Origin: Solibacillus faecavium
GTDB lineage: Bacteria; Bacillota; Bacilli; Bacillales_A; Planococcaceae
DNA length: 64,000 nt
Reading direction: 5' to 3'
NCBI RefSeq assembly: GCF_014836905.1
Contig: NZ_JACSPZ010000002.1
Span: 186,001-250,000, forward strand
Positions 53,866-61,460 of this stretch are shown here, piece by piece. A program made the translations under genes and the position numbers. Each line of letters opens with the position of its first letter. Position 1 is the stretch's first letter. The notes beneath the pieces were generated by a model. It worked only from the letters and a program-made list of their open reading frames with translations, had not been told where the DNA came from and made no database searches.

Positions 53866-54666
53866 TTATTTACGTTGTTGTCTAGTAAAAGCAGGTTGAC
53901 GTTTTTCAACAAAGGCGCGTACACCTTCAGGGAAATCAACTTGAGAAACGAATGGTGAAGAACCTTCCCATAGAGCTGGTGATGAATCGATACACTCTTT
54001 CACAGAACGCTTTACAGCAAGAAGTGAATCGGGTGACATTCCGGCCACTAATTTCCCCATGCGAATGGCAAAGCGATTCAAATCCTTTTCGGCCACTAAA
54101 TAATTCAACATGCCAGCTTTATATGCCTCGTCTGCTTTATACATACGGCCAGTAAATACGAAATCCTTCGTTGCAGAAGGTCCGACTAAATCAACTAAAC
54201 GCTTAGCAAATTTATTGTTTAATGTAATACCAAGCTTTCCAACGGGAATCCCCATCTTCGCTTTATCCGAACCAATGCGGATGTCACATGCAAGTGCAAG
54301 CTCTAACCCAGCACCCATTGCCGGTCCATTAATAACACCGATAACAGGCAGTGGCAAATTTTCAATTGTAGAAATTGTTTTTTCCATATGTACAAAAGCT
54401 TCTTCCGCTTTTTCCAAGGAAATTGAATTGAATTCTTTAATATCAGAACCCGCAGTAAAATTCTCTCCAGAACCGCGTAATAGCAACACTTTATTTTTCG
54501 GATTTTCCAAAGTCTTTAGTGCAATGTTTGCTAATTGATCCCACATATTAGCAGTTAACGCATTTTTGAGCTGTGGTCGGTGAATTGTAATAATGGCAAT
54601 TCCAGCTGTCTCCTGATAAATAATTTTTGCTTCTTCTGCTTCAAGCCTTGTCGTACGCACTTGCAT
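53866..54666 (-). CDS. Enoyl-CoA hydratase/isomerase (crotonase) family protein, atypical active site
   Basis: The 266-residue crotonase-fold enzyme has the oxyanion-hole motifs NFTAGSDIKEF and GPAMGAGLELALACD, the latter with the first catalytic glutamate. The second, which in true hydratases sits in a GLPE-type motif, is missing: the stretch reads MGIPVGKLGITLNN. It is therefore more likely an isomerase, hydrolase or decarboxylase of an acyl-CoA than a hydratase. AAGGGGGA supports ATG 54666. It is convergent with the oxidase operon; no other beta-oxidation gene is adjacent. Confidence 0.87.
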   Translation of the reverse strand: MQVRTTRLEAEEAKIIYQETAGIAIITIHRPQLKNALTANMWDQLANIALKTLENPKNKVLLLRGSGENFTAGSDIKEFNSISLEKAEEAFVHMEKTISTIENLPLPVIGVINGPAMGAGLELALACDIRIGSDKAKMGIPVGKLGITLNNKFAKRLVDLVGPSATKDFVFTGRMYKADEAYKAGMLNYLVAEKDLNRFAIRMGKLVAGMSPDSLLAVKRSVKECIDSSPALWEGSSPFVSQVDFPEGVRAFVEKRQPAFTRQQRK

Positions 54667-54836
54667 AAATATCCCCCTTAAATCTTTTATACCAATTATT
54701 ATAGACGATTATTAAATCATTAACATTTAATTAAGAATTTTCAAGAAAAACAATGATATGTTAAGCAAATCTATACTCTTATCATGTTAAATCTATTTAA
54801 TAGAATGGTACAATATGGTTGAAGGGAGCGATGTTT

Positions 54837-55700
54837 ATGTATGACACATATGTGAAAGCTTTCGAAACCTATTTAATGTCACTTAACAAATCGTTTTATA
54901 CGAAAAAACAATATACGTTGGATGCGAAGCAGTTTGCTGAAATGACTCAGCATACTGAGCACATAAATGAAGCATTGGAACTTTATTCAAAGGAAATTCA
55001 GGAAACCTATCAAAAGGTGAATACAATAAACCGGAAATTCGCGGCAATTCGTCAATTTTCAACCTTTTTACAATTAAGAGGCGTTATAACCGCGTATAAT
55101 GAAGAATTGATCCAACCTTTAGCAAAGCTAGATACAGAGCTTGACTTTTTAAAAGAAAAGCAGTTTAAACGGGCACTATCCTTTTGGCCCTATCAATATG
55201 ACATCGCACAAAACGCTGAACATGAATGGCTGGCATTAAGAAATGCGGCAATTGTTTTCACGGTAGCTGAGCTTGGCATCAAACCAGCAGAGTTAGTCCG
55301 TATGGAATGGAAGCATATTCATAAACAAACGAAAGAGGTCATTGTCCTTGCTTCCAAAAGTTTCAGGTCATTGCCTATTCCTTCAAGACTGCTGGAATTA
55401 CTGGATGACTATAAAAAATTGACCGAACAATTTATGCCCCTCACTGAATATTCACCATATGTCTGGCTTGGAGTAGGGAACAAGATGGGAGAGCCATTGA
55501 CAGTAAAAACGATTGAAAGAATTTTTAAATCAATGTCTCAGCAGATGGAATTTAAAGTAACAGCTACAAATTTAAGATATTACGCCATCCAAAAGGAATT
55601 AGACCATCAACACGATACAGAATCGTTATTTGGGCAATTTGGTTATGCGAGAAAAGGGGTTTTAGTCGAACGTGAGCAACGTTTCCCCAAAAAGAATTGA
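54837..55700 (+). CDS. Tyrosine-recombinase-fold protein lacking catalytic residues
   Basis: The 287-residue protein has an N-terminal core-binding-like domain (YVKAFETYLMSLNKSFYTKKQY and NRKFAAIRQFSTFL) and a C-terminal phage-integrase-like domain. Aligned with the intact recombinase at 58050, the first Arg is Lys (ELGIKPAELV), HxxR is TNLR, the LGH histidine is replaced (FGYAR) and no nucleophile tyrosine lies at the end. It cannot cut DNA by the usual chemistry. ATG 54837 is chosen, since GGGAG is eight bases before it. It may act as a DNA-binding or structural protein; a 134-residue gene follows. Confidence 0.75.
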   Translation: MYDTYVKAFETYLMSLNKSFYTKKQYTLDAKQFAEMTQHTEHINEALELYSKEIQETYQKVNTINRKFAAIRQFSTFLQLRGVITAYNEELIQPLAKLDTELDFLKEKQFKRALSFWPYQYDIAQNAEHEWLALRNAAIVFTVAELGIKPAELVRMEWKHIHKQTKEVIVLASKSFRSLPIPSRLLELLDDYKKLTEQFMPLTEYSPYVWLGVGNKMGEPLTVKTIERIFKSMSQQMEFKVTATNLRYYAIQKELDHQHDTESLFGQFGYARKGVLVEREQRFPKKN

Positions 55701-55763
55701 AACTTATGCTACAATAGCAAATAGATAAAAAGAGAGTAAATGATATTTATAGGGGGAAAGGCA

Positions 55764-56168
55764 TTGGCTATTTCGATGATGGAAGCTTATACAATTGAAC
55801 TATTAAAAGCACATCCATACACATATGAACAAGTGAAACAGTATCTTGAAAATAATCAGGCACACATTTTAACTAACGATTACAATATGGACTTTGAACC
55901 AATCGTGACGTTGCTAAAAGAAGACTCGAATGTTCTGGAACAGGCATTTAAAGGGACTTATCAAGTGAAGTTTATGACGATTAATGGATTGAAAAATTTG
56001 CTGCGTATGCGTTTTGAAGTTACAGAGGATCAGTATGAGGTGTTAGAAGCAGGGAATGGCTTGACTCAAATAAATGTTTCAGCAGAGACGGAACAGAAAA
56101 TCCGCGAAATGTTATCATCAAACTGGAAAGTAGAGCGTAACGGTGAAACGATTACGCTGTTCGTATAA
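55764..56168 (+). CDS. Hypothetical protein of about 134 residues
   Basis: I do not recognise this soluble, helix-rich, acidic protein (MMEAYTIELLKAHPYTYEQV, FMTINGLKNLLRMRFEVTEDQY, SAETEQKIREMLSSNWKVERNG). The start is placed at TTG 55764, because AGGGGG (55751-55756) is correctly spaced for it; ATG 55740 lies before that site and ATG 55776 is another option. It follows the degenerate recombinase gene by 63 bp and is followed after 4 bp by a small membrane protein gene, so the three are probably co-transcribed. Confidence 0.72.
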   Translation: MAISMMEAYTIELLKAHPYTYEQVKQYLENNQAHILTNDYNMDFEPIVTLLKEDSNVLEQAFKGTYQVKFMTINGLKNLLRMRFEVTEDQYEVLEAGNGLTQINVSAETEQKIREMLSSNWKVERNGETITLFV

Positions 56169-56172
56169 ATAA

Positions 56173-56301
56173 ATGGATTGGTTTACTATTATCTTATTTA
56201 TCGGGGCGTTCCTGCTTTTTGTCAAACTTTTTAAAGGCGTACTGAAACTAGCTTTATTTTTAATTATAGCCTTTTTCTTGTATCGTTTTTTTATGATGTA
56301 G
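56173..56301 (+). CDS. Small two-helix membrane protein of 42 residues
   Basis: A 42-residue frame begins MDWFTIILFIGAFLLFVKLF, continues KGVLKLALFLIIAFFLYRFF and ends MM. Two hydrophobic helices are split by a lysine-glycine turn. It starts 4 bp after the preceding stop without its own ribosome site, which suggests translational coupling. A terminator follows directly. Family not recognised. Confidence 0.6.
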   Translation: MDWFTIILFIGAFLLFVKLFKGVLKLALFLIIAFFLYRFFMM

Positions 56302-56310
56302 CAATAAAAT

Positions 56311-56360
56311 GATGGGATAGAGTAGCGTCTTTATGACTGTTACTTTATCCCATCTTTTAA
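56311..56360. terminator. Bidirectional terminator between the small membrane protein gene and the CorA-like gene
   Basis: GATGGGATAGAG (56311-56322) pairs with CTTTATCCCATC (56343-56354) with one mismatch, then TTTTAATTT. Confidence 0.8.
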
Positions 56361-56361
56361 T

Positions 56362-57774
56362 TTACCGCTGTCGTTTTCTTTGTAGTTTTCCGTAGATGCT
56401 CGTTGTAAAGTTGAACAGCTGATTGATGATTAGAGCTGCCATTGTGAATAACCCCAGCATAGCTAGTATTAATGCTATCCATTCAAATAATGTGAAGCCT
56501 ACTATATCAGACAGTTGGATAGGCTCTCCTAACATTTCAATGACTAAGTTCATGCCATATATACCGGAAATCATACTGAAAATTGTTAAAATAAAAATTA
56601 ACTTGTTTAATCTATCAGCTGATCGATCTTCCTGAATACGATAAAGTTCCTCCAGCGTTTCCTTTGTTTCATGGTACAGCCCGTCTATACGAAACACTTT
56701 CCGGAAATAATTCGATATTTCCTTTCCTTCCGTACGTACCGATACTTCGGTAAAATAATACCGGGAAGCAAACTTTGTTATTTGTTCTATTAGTTCCTCC
56801 ACAATATCTTTATCCTTCGAAAATTTCAATTCACTATGCTCAAATATTAACTTCAATAGCATGAGCTTATAAAAATAATGAATAAGCAAAGTATAATAGG
56901 AAATCGAATGGAAACTGCCGAGATATTTCTTCATACTTTCATTATCGACATTTGTTAATTGGATGTGGCCTTGAAGTGTTGTGATTGTATAAAATCTTGG
57001 TGCCCAGCGTTGGTAAGTATGCTCATCAATAAAACGCTTTATATATTCCTCATTCGTACTAGATATATACGGATCTCCATTACTATCACGTCCATTCAGC
57101 TGACCGGCACGGTATAGTAGAAATTCATCGATTTTTGTATCTTCGTCAAATTGAAAAAATGCACTTACATACATACGTTCATCTTCAAAAAATGGTATTT
57201 TGCTAATATTTTTATGAATTGCCGAATAATCAACAAAAAACTTTTCTAAAAAAGGGGCAATCTTCTTAAATATCAATTCCTCCGTGTTTTCAAACGTAAA
57301 ATCTTCATAATGAATCGTAGCGCCCATTTCTTCATCAATTTTCGGCTGTAGTACGCGAAAATAGTGTCCAAATGATATCGCTGCATTAATATCTATTTCC
57401 TCTTCCAATTCTATTCTTAAAGCTGCAATTCCAATGCCGAATGGACAGAGGTTAATGTCTGTACTCAACAAAGTAAAAGGAATTTCATCAAATTGTGTGA
57501 CCATCACGCCTTGCTCCTGAATCTTTTTCGAGTAGCGGTTAAAGTGGAGATGAGAAACGTCATCATTTAATAATTTTTCTTCTACGAACGGGTAATAAAA
57601 TTGCTTTAATAATTGGTGAGAAATTTCGACATCTGTTCCATAAAGATCATTTTCATAATCCATTTTAAAATGATAAAAATGATGTTGCTTCAATAATTGC
57701 TCAAATTTTTCAAAATGATATTGACGATAGTTAAATGGATAATAAAAGACGTAATGGGTTTTTTGCGTATTCAT
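56362..57774 (-). CDS. CorA-like membrane protein with GMN motif and divergent N-terminal domain
   Basis: The 470-residue protein ends with two TM helices (about 390-411 and 430-456). The first ends in YGMN (GMN at 407-409), the selectivity signature of CorA/Mrs2 divalent-cation channels, and the protein ends with a basic tail. A long cytoplasmic helical region precedes it (KETLEELYRIQEDRSADRLNK). The first 250 residues (YVFYYPFNYRQYHFEKFEQLL; FGIGIAALRIELEEEIDINA) are unlike classic CorA. Magnesium or other cation transport is plausible but unproven. AGGAGGTG supports the ATG. Confidence 0.78.
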   Translation of the reverse strand: MNTQKTHYVFYYPFNYRQYHFEKFEQLLKQHHFYHFKMDYENDLYGTDVEISHQLLKQFYYPFVEEKLLNDDVSHLHFNRYSKKIQEQGVMVTQFDEIPFTLLSTDINLCPFGIGIAALRIELEEEIDINAAISFGHYFRVLQPKIDEEMGATIHYEDFTFENTEELIFKKIAPFLEKFFVDYSAIHKNISKIPFFEDERMYVSAFFQFDEDTKIDEFLLYRAGQLNGRDSNGDPYISSTNEEYIKRFIDEHTYQRWAPRFYTITTLQGHIQLTNVDNESMKKYLGSFHSISYYTLLIHYFYKLMLLKLIFEHSELKFSKDKDIVEELIEQITKFASRYYFTEVSVRTEGKEISNYFRKVFRIDGLYHETKETLEELYRIQEDRSADRLNKLIFILTIFSMISGIYGMNLVIEMLGEPIQLSDIVGFTLFEWIALILAMLGLFTMAALIINQLFNFTTSIYGKLQRKRQR

Positions 57775-57845
57775 CGTTTCACCTCCTAGACTTTATATTC
57801 CCAATATCTAAAAAATACTAACCAAAAACCTAGTTTTCAAAAACG

Positions 57846-57903
57846 CTCTCAGACGATTTGAGATGGACAACTATCCACAACGATATATTTCACTTCGTCT
57901 GAG
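57846..57903. repeat. 10-bp inverted repeat in the divergent intergenic region
   Basis: TCTCAGACGA (57846-57855) and TCGTCTGAGA (57894-57903) form a perfect inverted repeat with a 38-nt interval. It could be a leader hairpin or two half-sites. Confidence 0.6.
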
Positions 57904-57921
57904 ATCGAAATTACAAAATAG

Positions 57922-57933
57922 GAACATTTGTTC
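57922..57933. promoter_or_regulatory. LexA-like (SOS) box candidate
   Basis: GAACATTTGTTC matches the core GAAC-N4-GTTC of the Bacillus LexA/DinR box. It lies between the divergent CorA-like and recombinase genes. A single core match in AT-rich DNA is weak evidence. Confidence 0.4.
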
Positions 57934-57977
57934 TGTTTTTGGGCGTCAATCCGACAAAATAGATGTATTTATCCAAT

Positions 57978-58011
57978 AATGTTCCCAAATACATATTTGG
58001 GAACATTTTTT
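57978..58011. terminator. Perfect 13-bp stem-loop before the recombinase gene
   Basis: AATGTTCCCAAAT (57978-57990) pairs with ATTTGGGAACATT (57995-58007), loop ACAT, then six T. It has the form of a plus-strand terminator though no plus-strand gene lies between it and 56301. It also abuts the extended -10 at 58013, so it may instead be an operator. Confidence 0.65.
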
Positions 58012-58012
58012 G

Positions 58013-58021
58013 TGCTATAAT
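58013..58021 (+). promoter_or_regulatory. Extended -10 promoter element of the recombinase gene
   Basis: TGC-TATAAT at 58013-58021, an extended -10, lies 29 bp before the ATG. The stem-loop just upstream would overlap the -35 position. Confidence 0.55.
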
Positions 58022-58049
58022 TATAGCGAAGAGAGGATGAATACGGGAA

Positions 58050-58991
58050 ATGGCATTACCGAAATTTTTACGTGATTTTTTAATCTACTTAACGACCATA
58101 ACGGGTAAGTCTCCAAGAACCCGTAAAGAATATGAATATGAACTAGTTTTATTTATGCGCTTTTTAAAAGCGATTGAACATGATATACAATTGGATTTAA
58201 TACATACAATCGATATTTCAGATGTAACAATAGAAATGATGAAGGAAGTTTCTTTGGAAGATTTATATTTATTTATGGAGTATTGTGAAGTTCAGCGTGG
58301 AAATTCTTCTGCAGCCCGCGCTCGTAAAGTTGCGACATTAAAAACCTTTTTCAAATATTTAAAAGGAAAACGCCGACTTATTGATGAAAATCCGGCCGAA
58401 CAACTAGAAACACCGAAAATAGGTAAAAGATCACCGGTTTATTTAAATTATAATGAAGCAAAGGATTTTATTGAGGCGGTTCATGCACAGTCGTATAGTG
58501 CACGCGATGAATGTATGATGGTATTTTTTCTAAATCTAGGGTTACGGGTTTCAGAGTTATGTTCTCTAAATTTAGATTCGATTCATGACCGTAAGCTAAC
58601 CGTGATCGGTAAAGGGAACAAAGAGCGCCATGTATACTTAAATGATGCCTGCATGAAAGCGCTCGAAAAATATCTACTAGAACGCAATACATATAAAGGT
58701 GATGGGAAAGAGCCGTTATTCGTTTCACAAAAAGGAACTCGGTTTGCCAGACAATCCATTGCTCGGATCGTTAAAGTCATTAATGCAAACAGCGATTCAC
58801 CAAAAGACCGCTTAACACCACATAAGCTGCGGCATACTTCTGCCACAATGATGTATAAAGCAGGTGCAGATATACGAAGCCTTCAGCACATATTGGGACA
58901 CTCCAGTGTTGCAACAACTCAAATTTATACCCATATAGAAGATGAGCAAATACAAGAAGTACTAAAAAACAATCCATTCAATAATTTATAA
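58050..58991 (+). CDS. Tyrosine recombinase, XerC/XerD family
   Basis: The 313-residue recombinase has a SAM-like core-binding domain (about 5-110) and a catalytic domain with all active residues. They are Arg in NLGLRVSEL, Lys in GKGNKERHV, HxxR in HKLRHT, His in LGHSSVATT and the nucleophile Tyr in QIYTHIED. It would act in chromosome-dimer resolution or a related site-specific reaction. No attachment-site repeats or phage genes are nearby, so it is a resident enzyme rather than a mobile integrase. GAGGATG and GGGAA precede the ATG. Confidence 0.92.
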   Translation: MALPKFLRDFLIYLTTITGKSPRTRKEYEYELVLFMRFLKAIEHDIQLDLIHTIDISDVTIEMMKEVSLEDLYLFMEYCEVQRGNSSAARARKVATLKTFFKYLKGKRRLIDENPAEQLETPKIGKRSPVYLNYNEAKDFIEAVHAQSYSARDECMMVFFLNLGLRVSELCSLNLDSIHDRKLTVIGKGNKERHVYLNDACMKALEKYLLERNTYKGDGKEPLFVSQKGTRFARQSIARIVKVINANSDSPKDRLTPHKLRHTSATMMYKAGADIRSLQHILGHSSVATTQIYTHIEDEQIQEVLKNNPFNNL

Positions 58992-59011
58992 ATAATTATA
59001 TTATGTAAACT

Positions 59012-59040
59012 AAACTACAAAATCATTTTTGTAGTTTTTT
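59012..59040 (+). terminator. Intrinsic terminator of the recombinase gene
   Basis: AAACTACAAAA pairs perfectly with TTTTGTAGTTT, followed by more T. Confidence 0.9.
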
Positions 59041-59064
59041 ATTTGCTTAAATTCAGAAAATTCG

Positions 59065-59092
59065 TTGACATTCACAACAGAACTGTTATATA
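59065..59092 (+). promoter_or_regulatory. Strong promoter with repeated AACTGTTATA boxes
   Basis: Perfect -35 TTGACA (59065-59070), 16-bp spacer, -10 TATATA (59087-59092). AACTGTTATA occurs at 59081-59090, overlapping the -10, and again exactly 30 bp on at 59111-59120. AACAG-AA-CTGTT (59076-59087) is a palindrome over the spacer. Confidence 0.7.
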
Positions 59093-59139
59093 GTTAATTC
59101 ATAAAATAAAAACTGTTATAGTACAAAGGAGGATATATT

Positions 59140-59292
59140 ATGATTTATTATGAACAAGGTTATTCCGTATATGTAGAAAAATGTGAACAGTTTGGACTTG
59201 AGCCAGTAAACTTCCGTTATTTTGTGAATCAGCTTTCACCACAGCAATTACTTGCGTATAACAACTACGCAATCCAACAGGAGATGAAATAA
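59140..59292 (+). CDS. Small protein of 50 residues
   Basis: A 50-residue acidic, tyrosine- and glutamine-rich frame begins MIYYEQGYSVYVEKCEQFGL and ends AYNNYAIQQEMK. AAAGGAGG (59125-59132) is eight bases from the ATG and a strong promoter lies upstream, so a real, well-expressed gene is likely. Probably a small helical soluble protein. I do not recognise the family. Confidence 0.75.
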   Translation: MIYYEQGYSVYVEKCEQFGLEPVNFRYFVNQLSPQQLLAYNNYAIQQEMK

Positions 59293-59685
59293 TATCATAC
59301 AAGCAGCATTGAACCAACTTTACCTTCCATTTGTAAAGCATTCACTCATCACCACAGATGAGAAAATCAACATACAACAATTTCATAGCTCCCAATAAAT
59401 CAGTCTATACATATATAGATTGGTTTATTTTTTGTATTATTATTTCAATATAAATATATTTATCTATTAAATGAAATAGATTTTCATTACTATAGTATCA
59501 ACAAAAATCTTTTAATGAGATTGTTTTTAGACTATGTAATTATGATAAAATTGTGAATTATGCGTAATTAACTATTTTTAAAATGTCTACGTTTACATAA
59601 AAAGTTAGCTAAATATAGTATTTAGATTTATAATTTTATCAATAGAAAATATAGTTATTCTAACGAACAGAATGGAGAGGTTTCT
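59293..59685. other. Intergenic region between the 50-residue protein gene and the GGDEF/EAL gene
   Basis: About 390 bp. It holds a CTCATC/GATGAG hairpin near 59346-59363, a terminator at 59398-59434 and AT-rich sequence beyond. No gene seen. Confidence 0.5.
59398..59434 (+). terminator. Intrinsic terminator of the 50-residue protein gene
   Basis: AAATCAGTCTAT pairs with ATAGATTGGTTT (two wobble or mismatch positions), then a T-rich tail. Confidence 0.75.
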
Positions 59686-61386
59686 ATGCATGGAGCATCG
59701 GACTCTAAAGCACTAACTTCGATTGATTTTACATATGAACAACTTGTTGATTTAAAAGCTGCATTGGATAAGACAGCAATTGTAGCTGTAACGGATCAGC
59801 GGGGTATTATACAGAAGGTTAACGATCAGTTTTGCGAGATTTCCAAATATTCTCGAGAGGAATTAATTGGAGAAGATCATCGTATTTTAAATTCAGGTTT
59901 CCATGCAAAATCTTTTTTCAAAGAAATGTGGCGAACAATAGGAAATGGTGATACTTGGCAAGGCGAGGTATGTAATCGTGCAAAAGATGGATCATTATAT
60001 TGGGTAAAAACTACGATTGTTCCTTTTTTGGGGGAGAACGGAAAACCTGAACGATATATTTCCATTCGTACAGACATTACCGCACAAAAAAATATTAAAA
60101 AGATTGCCCATATTGCCTATCATGATGATTTAACAGGATTACCTAATCGTCGCAGTCTATCTAAACGAATCGAACATGAAATTTCAACTAGTCTGCGTCA
60201 TAATAAAGAATTTGCTGTATGTTTTTTTGATGTTAATCGTTTTAAAAACATAAATGATAGTTTAGGACACAAAATCGGGGATATGTTTTTAAAAGAATTA
60301 GCAAGACGTTTAACGGAAATCGATATCCAGTCCAATTCATTTTATCGAATGAACGGCGATGAGTTTGTATATATATTAGAAGACGTTACATTAGTGCATG
60401 AAATGGCAGCTAAAATATTGGATGTATTTAAAGACAGTTTCGTCTTAGAGGATTACGAATTTTATGCAAGCGTAAGTTTAGGCATCAGTATTTATCCTGA
60501 ACATGGGGAAAGTGCTGCAAAATTACTCAAAACTGCAGACATTGCGATGTATGCGGCAAAAGCTAAAAAGGGAAACAGTTATATCGTCTATAAAAAAGAA
60601 ATGCCCAATACGAATGATCAGTTTTTAGTATTGGAAACAAAATTGCATAAAGCATTGCGAGAAAATAAATTTGCTCTGCAGTATGATCCCATCTACCATT
60701 TACATAAAAATAATATTATCGGAGCCGAAGTGATGGTCCAATGGATTGATGAAGAAATTGGCGTGATGAATCAGGAAGAAATCTTACCTTTTGCTTCACA
60801 ATGCGGATTAATCACACAAATCGACCATTGGGTATTGCGAAATGCAATTATGCAACTTGCTGAATTTAAGCCGTTTGTAGATGACAACTTTAAAATTGCC
60901 ATCAATCTGTCAATTGAGACAATAAAAGAATCGAATTTCATTACTGATTTAACAACGATGCTGGAACAGTTAAGTCTTGCACCGCATCATTTAGAAATTG
61001 AAATATCTGAGCTTGGAATGCTCGATAAAGATATCCATCTCATTGATAAAATTAACAAACTGCATGATAAAGGGATTACCATTTCAATAGATGATTTCGG
61101 TACAGGTTATTCGTCTTTAAACTATTTAAGAGAAATTCCCATTAGTACATTAAAAATCGATCACTCATTCACTCACGAATTAAATTTAGTACCGGCAAAT
61201 GCGAAAATGGTAGCTGCCATTATTTCATTAGCAAATGCCCTGGAATTAGAAGTGGTAGCTAATAATATTGAAAATGGGGAAGATTTGGCGATTTTAAAGG
61301 AGCTCAACTGTCAATATGGGCAAGGTCTTTATTTTAATCAGCCTTTAACCCTCAAGGACTTTTCAAAACAAATTCAAAATGTATAG
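59686..61386 (+). CDS. PAS-GGDEF-EAL protein with altered active-site motifs
   Basis: The cytoplasmic 566-residue c-di-GMP protein has a PAS domain (about 25-135), a GGDEF domain (about 140-305) and an EAL domain (about 315-560). The cyclase motif reads RMNGDEF (Asn223 for the first Gly). The EAL motif is EVM (348-350) and the usual VVAEGVE reads VVANNIE, while DDFGTGYSSL is intact. One or both activities may be lost, making it a c-di-GMP or GTP sensor. The PAS closely resembles the third PAS of the cyclase at 17776. GGAGAGG precedes the ATG. Confidence 0.9.
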   Translation: MHGASDSKALTSIDFTYEQLVDLKAALDKTAIVAVTDQRGIIQKVNDQFCEISKYSREELIGEDHRILNSGFHAKSFFKEMWRTIGNGDTWQGEVCNRAKDGSLYWVKTTIVPFLGENGKPERYISIRTDITAQKNIKKIAHIAYHDDLTGLPNRRSLSKRIEHEISTSLRHNKEFAVCFFDVNRFKNINDSLGHKIGDMFLKELARRLTEIDIQSNSFYRMNGDEFVYILEDVTLVHEMAAKILDVFKDSFVLEDYEFYASVSLGISIYPEHGESAAKLLKTADIAMYAAKAKKGNSYIVYKKEMPNTNDQFLVLETKLHKALRENKFALQYDPIYHLHKNNIIGAEVMVQWIDEEIGVMNQEEILPFASQCGLITQIDHWVLRNAIMQLAEFKPFVDDNFKIAINLSIETIKESNFITDLTTMLEQLSLAPHHLEIEISELGMLDKDIHLIDKINKLHDKGITISIDDFGTGYSSLNYLREIPISTLKIDHSFTHELNLVPANAKMVAAIISLANALELEVVANNIENGEDLAILKELNCQYGQGLYFNQPLTLKDFSKQIQNV

Positions 61387-61395
61387 CAACAAAAC

Positions 61396-61431
61396 GGGGT
61401 TGGATAAAGTTATTACACTTTATCCAACCCC
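61396..61431. terminator. Bidirectional terminator between the GGDEF/EAL gene and the repeat-protein gene
   Basis: GGGGTTGGATAAAG (61396-61409) pairs perfectly with CTTTATCCAACCCC (61418-61431) around an 8-nt loop. The tail is TAATTATATTT. Confidence 0.85.
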
Positions 61432-61460
61432 TAATTATATTTCACACCAAATACGTTATT

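Noticed and set aside
58050-58991. Integrase marking a prophage or integrative element
   Set aside because: No other phage, conjugation or attachment-site signs are nearby; neighbours are ordinary chromosomal genes, so a resident Xer-type enzyme is more likely.
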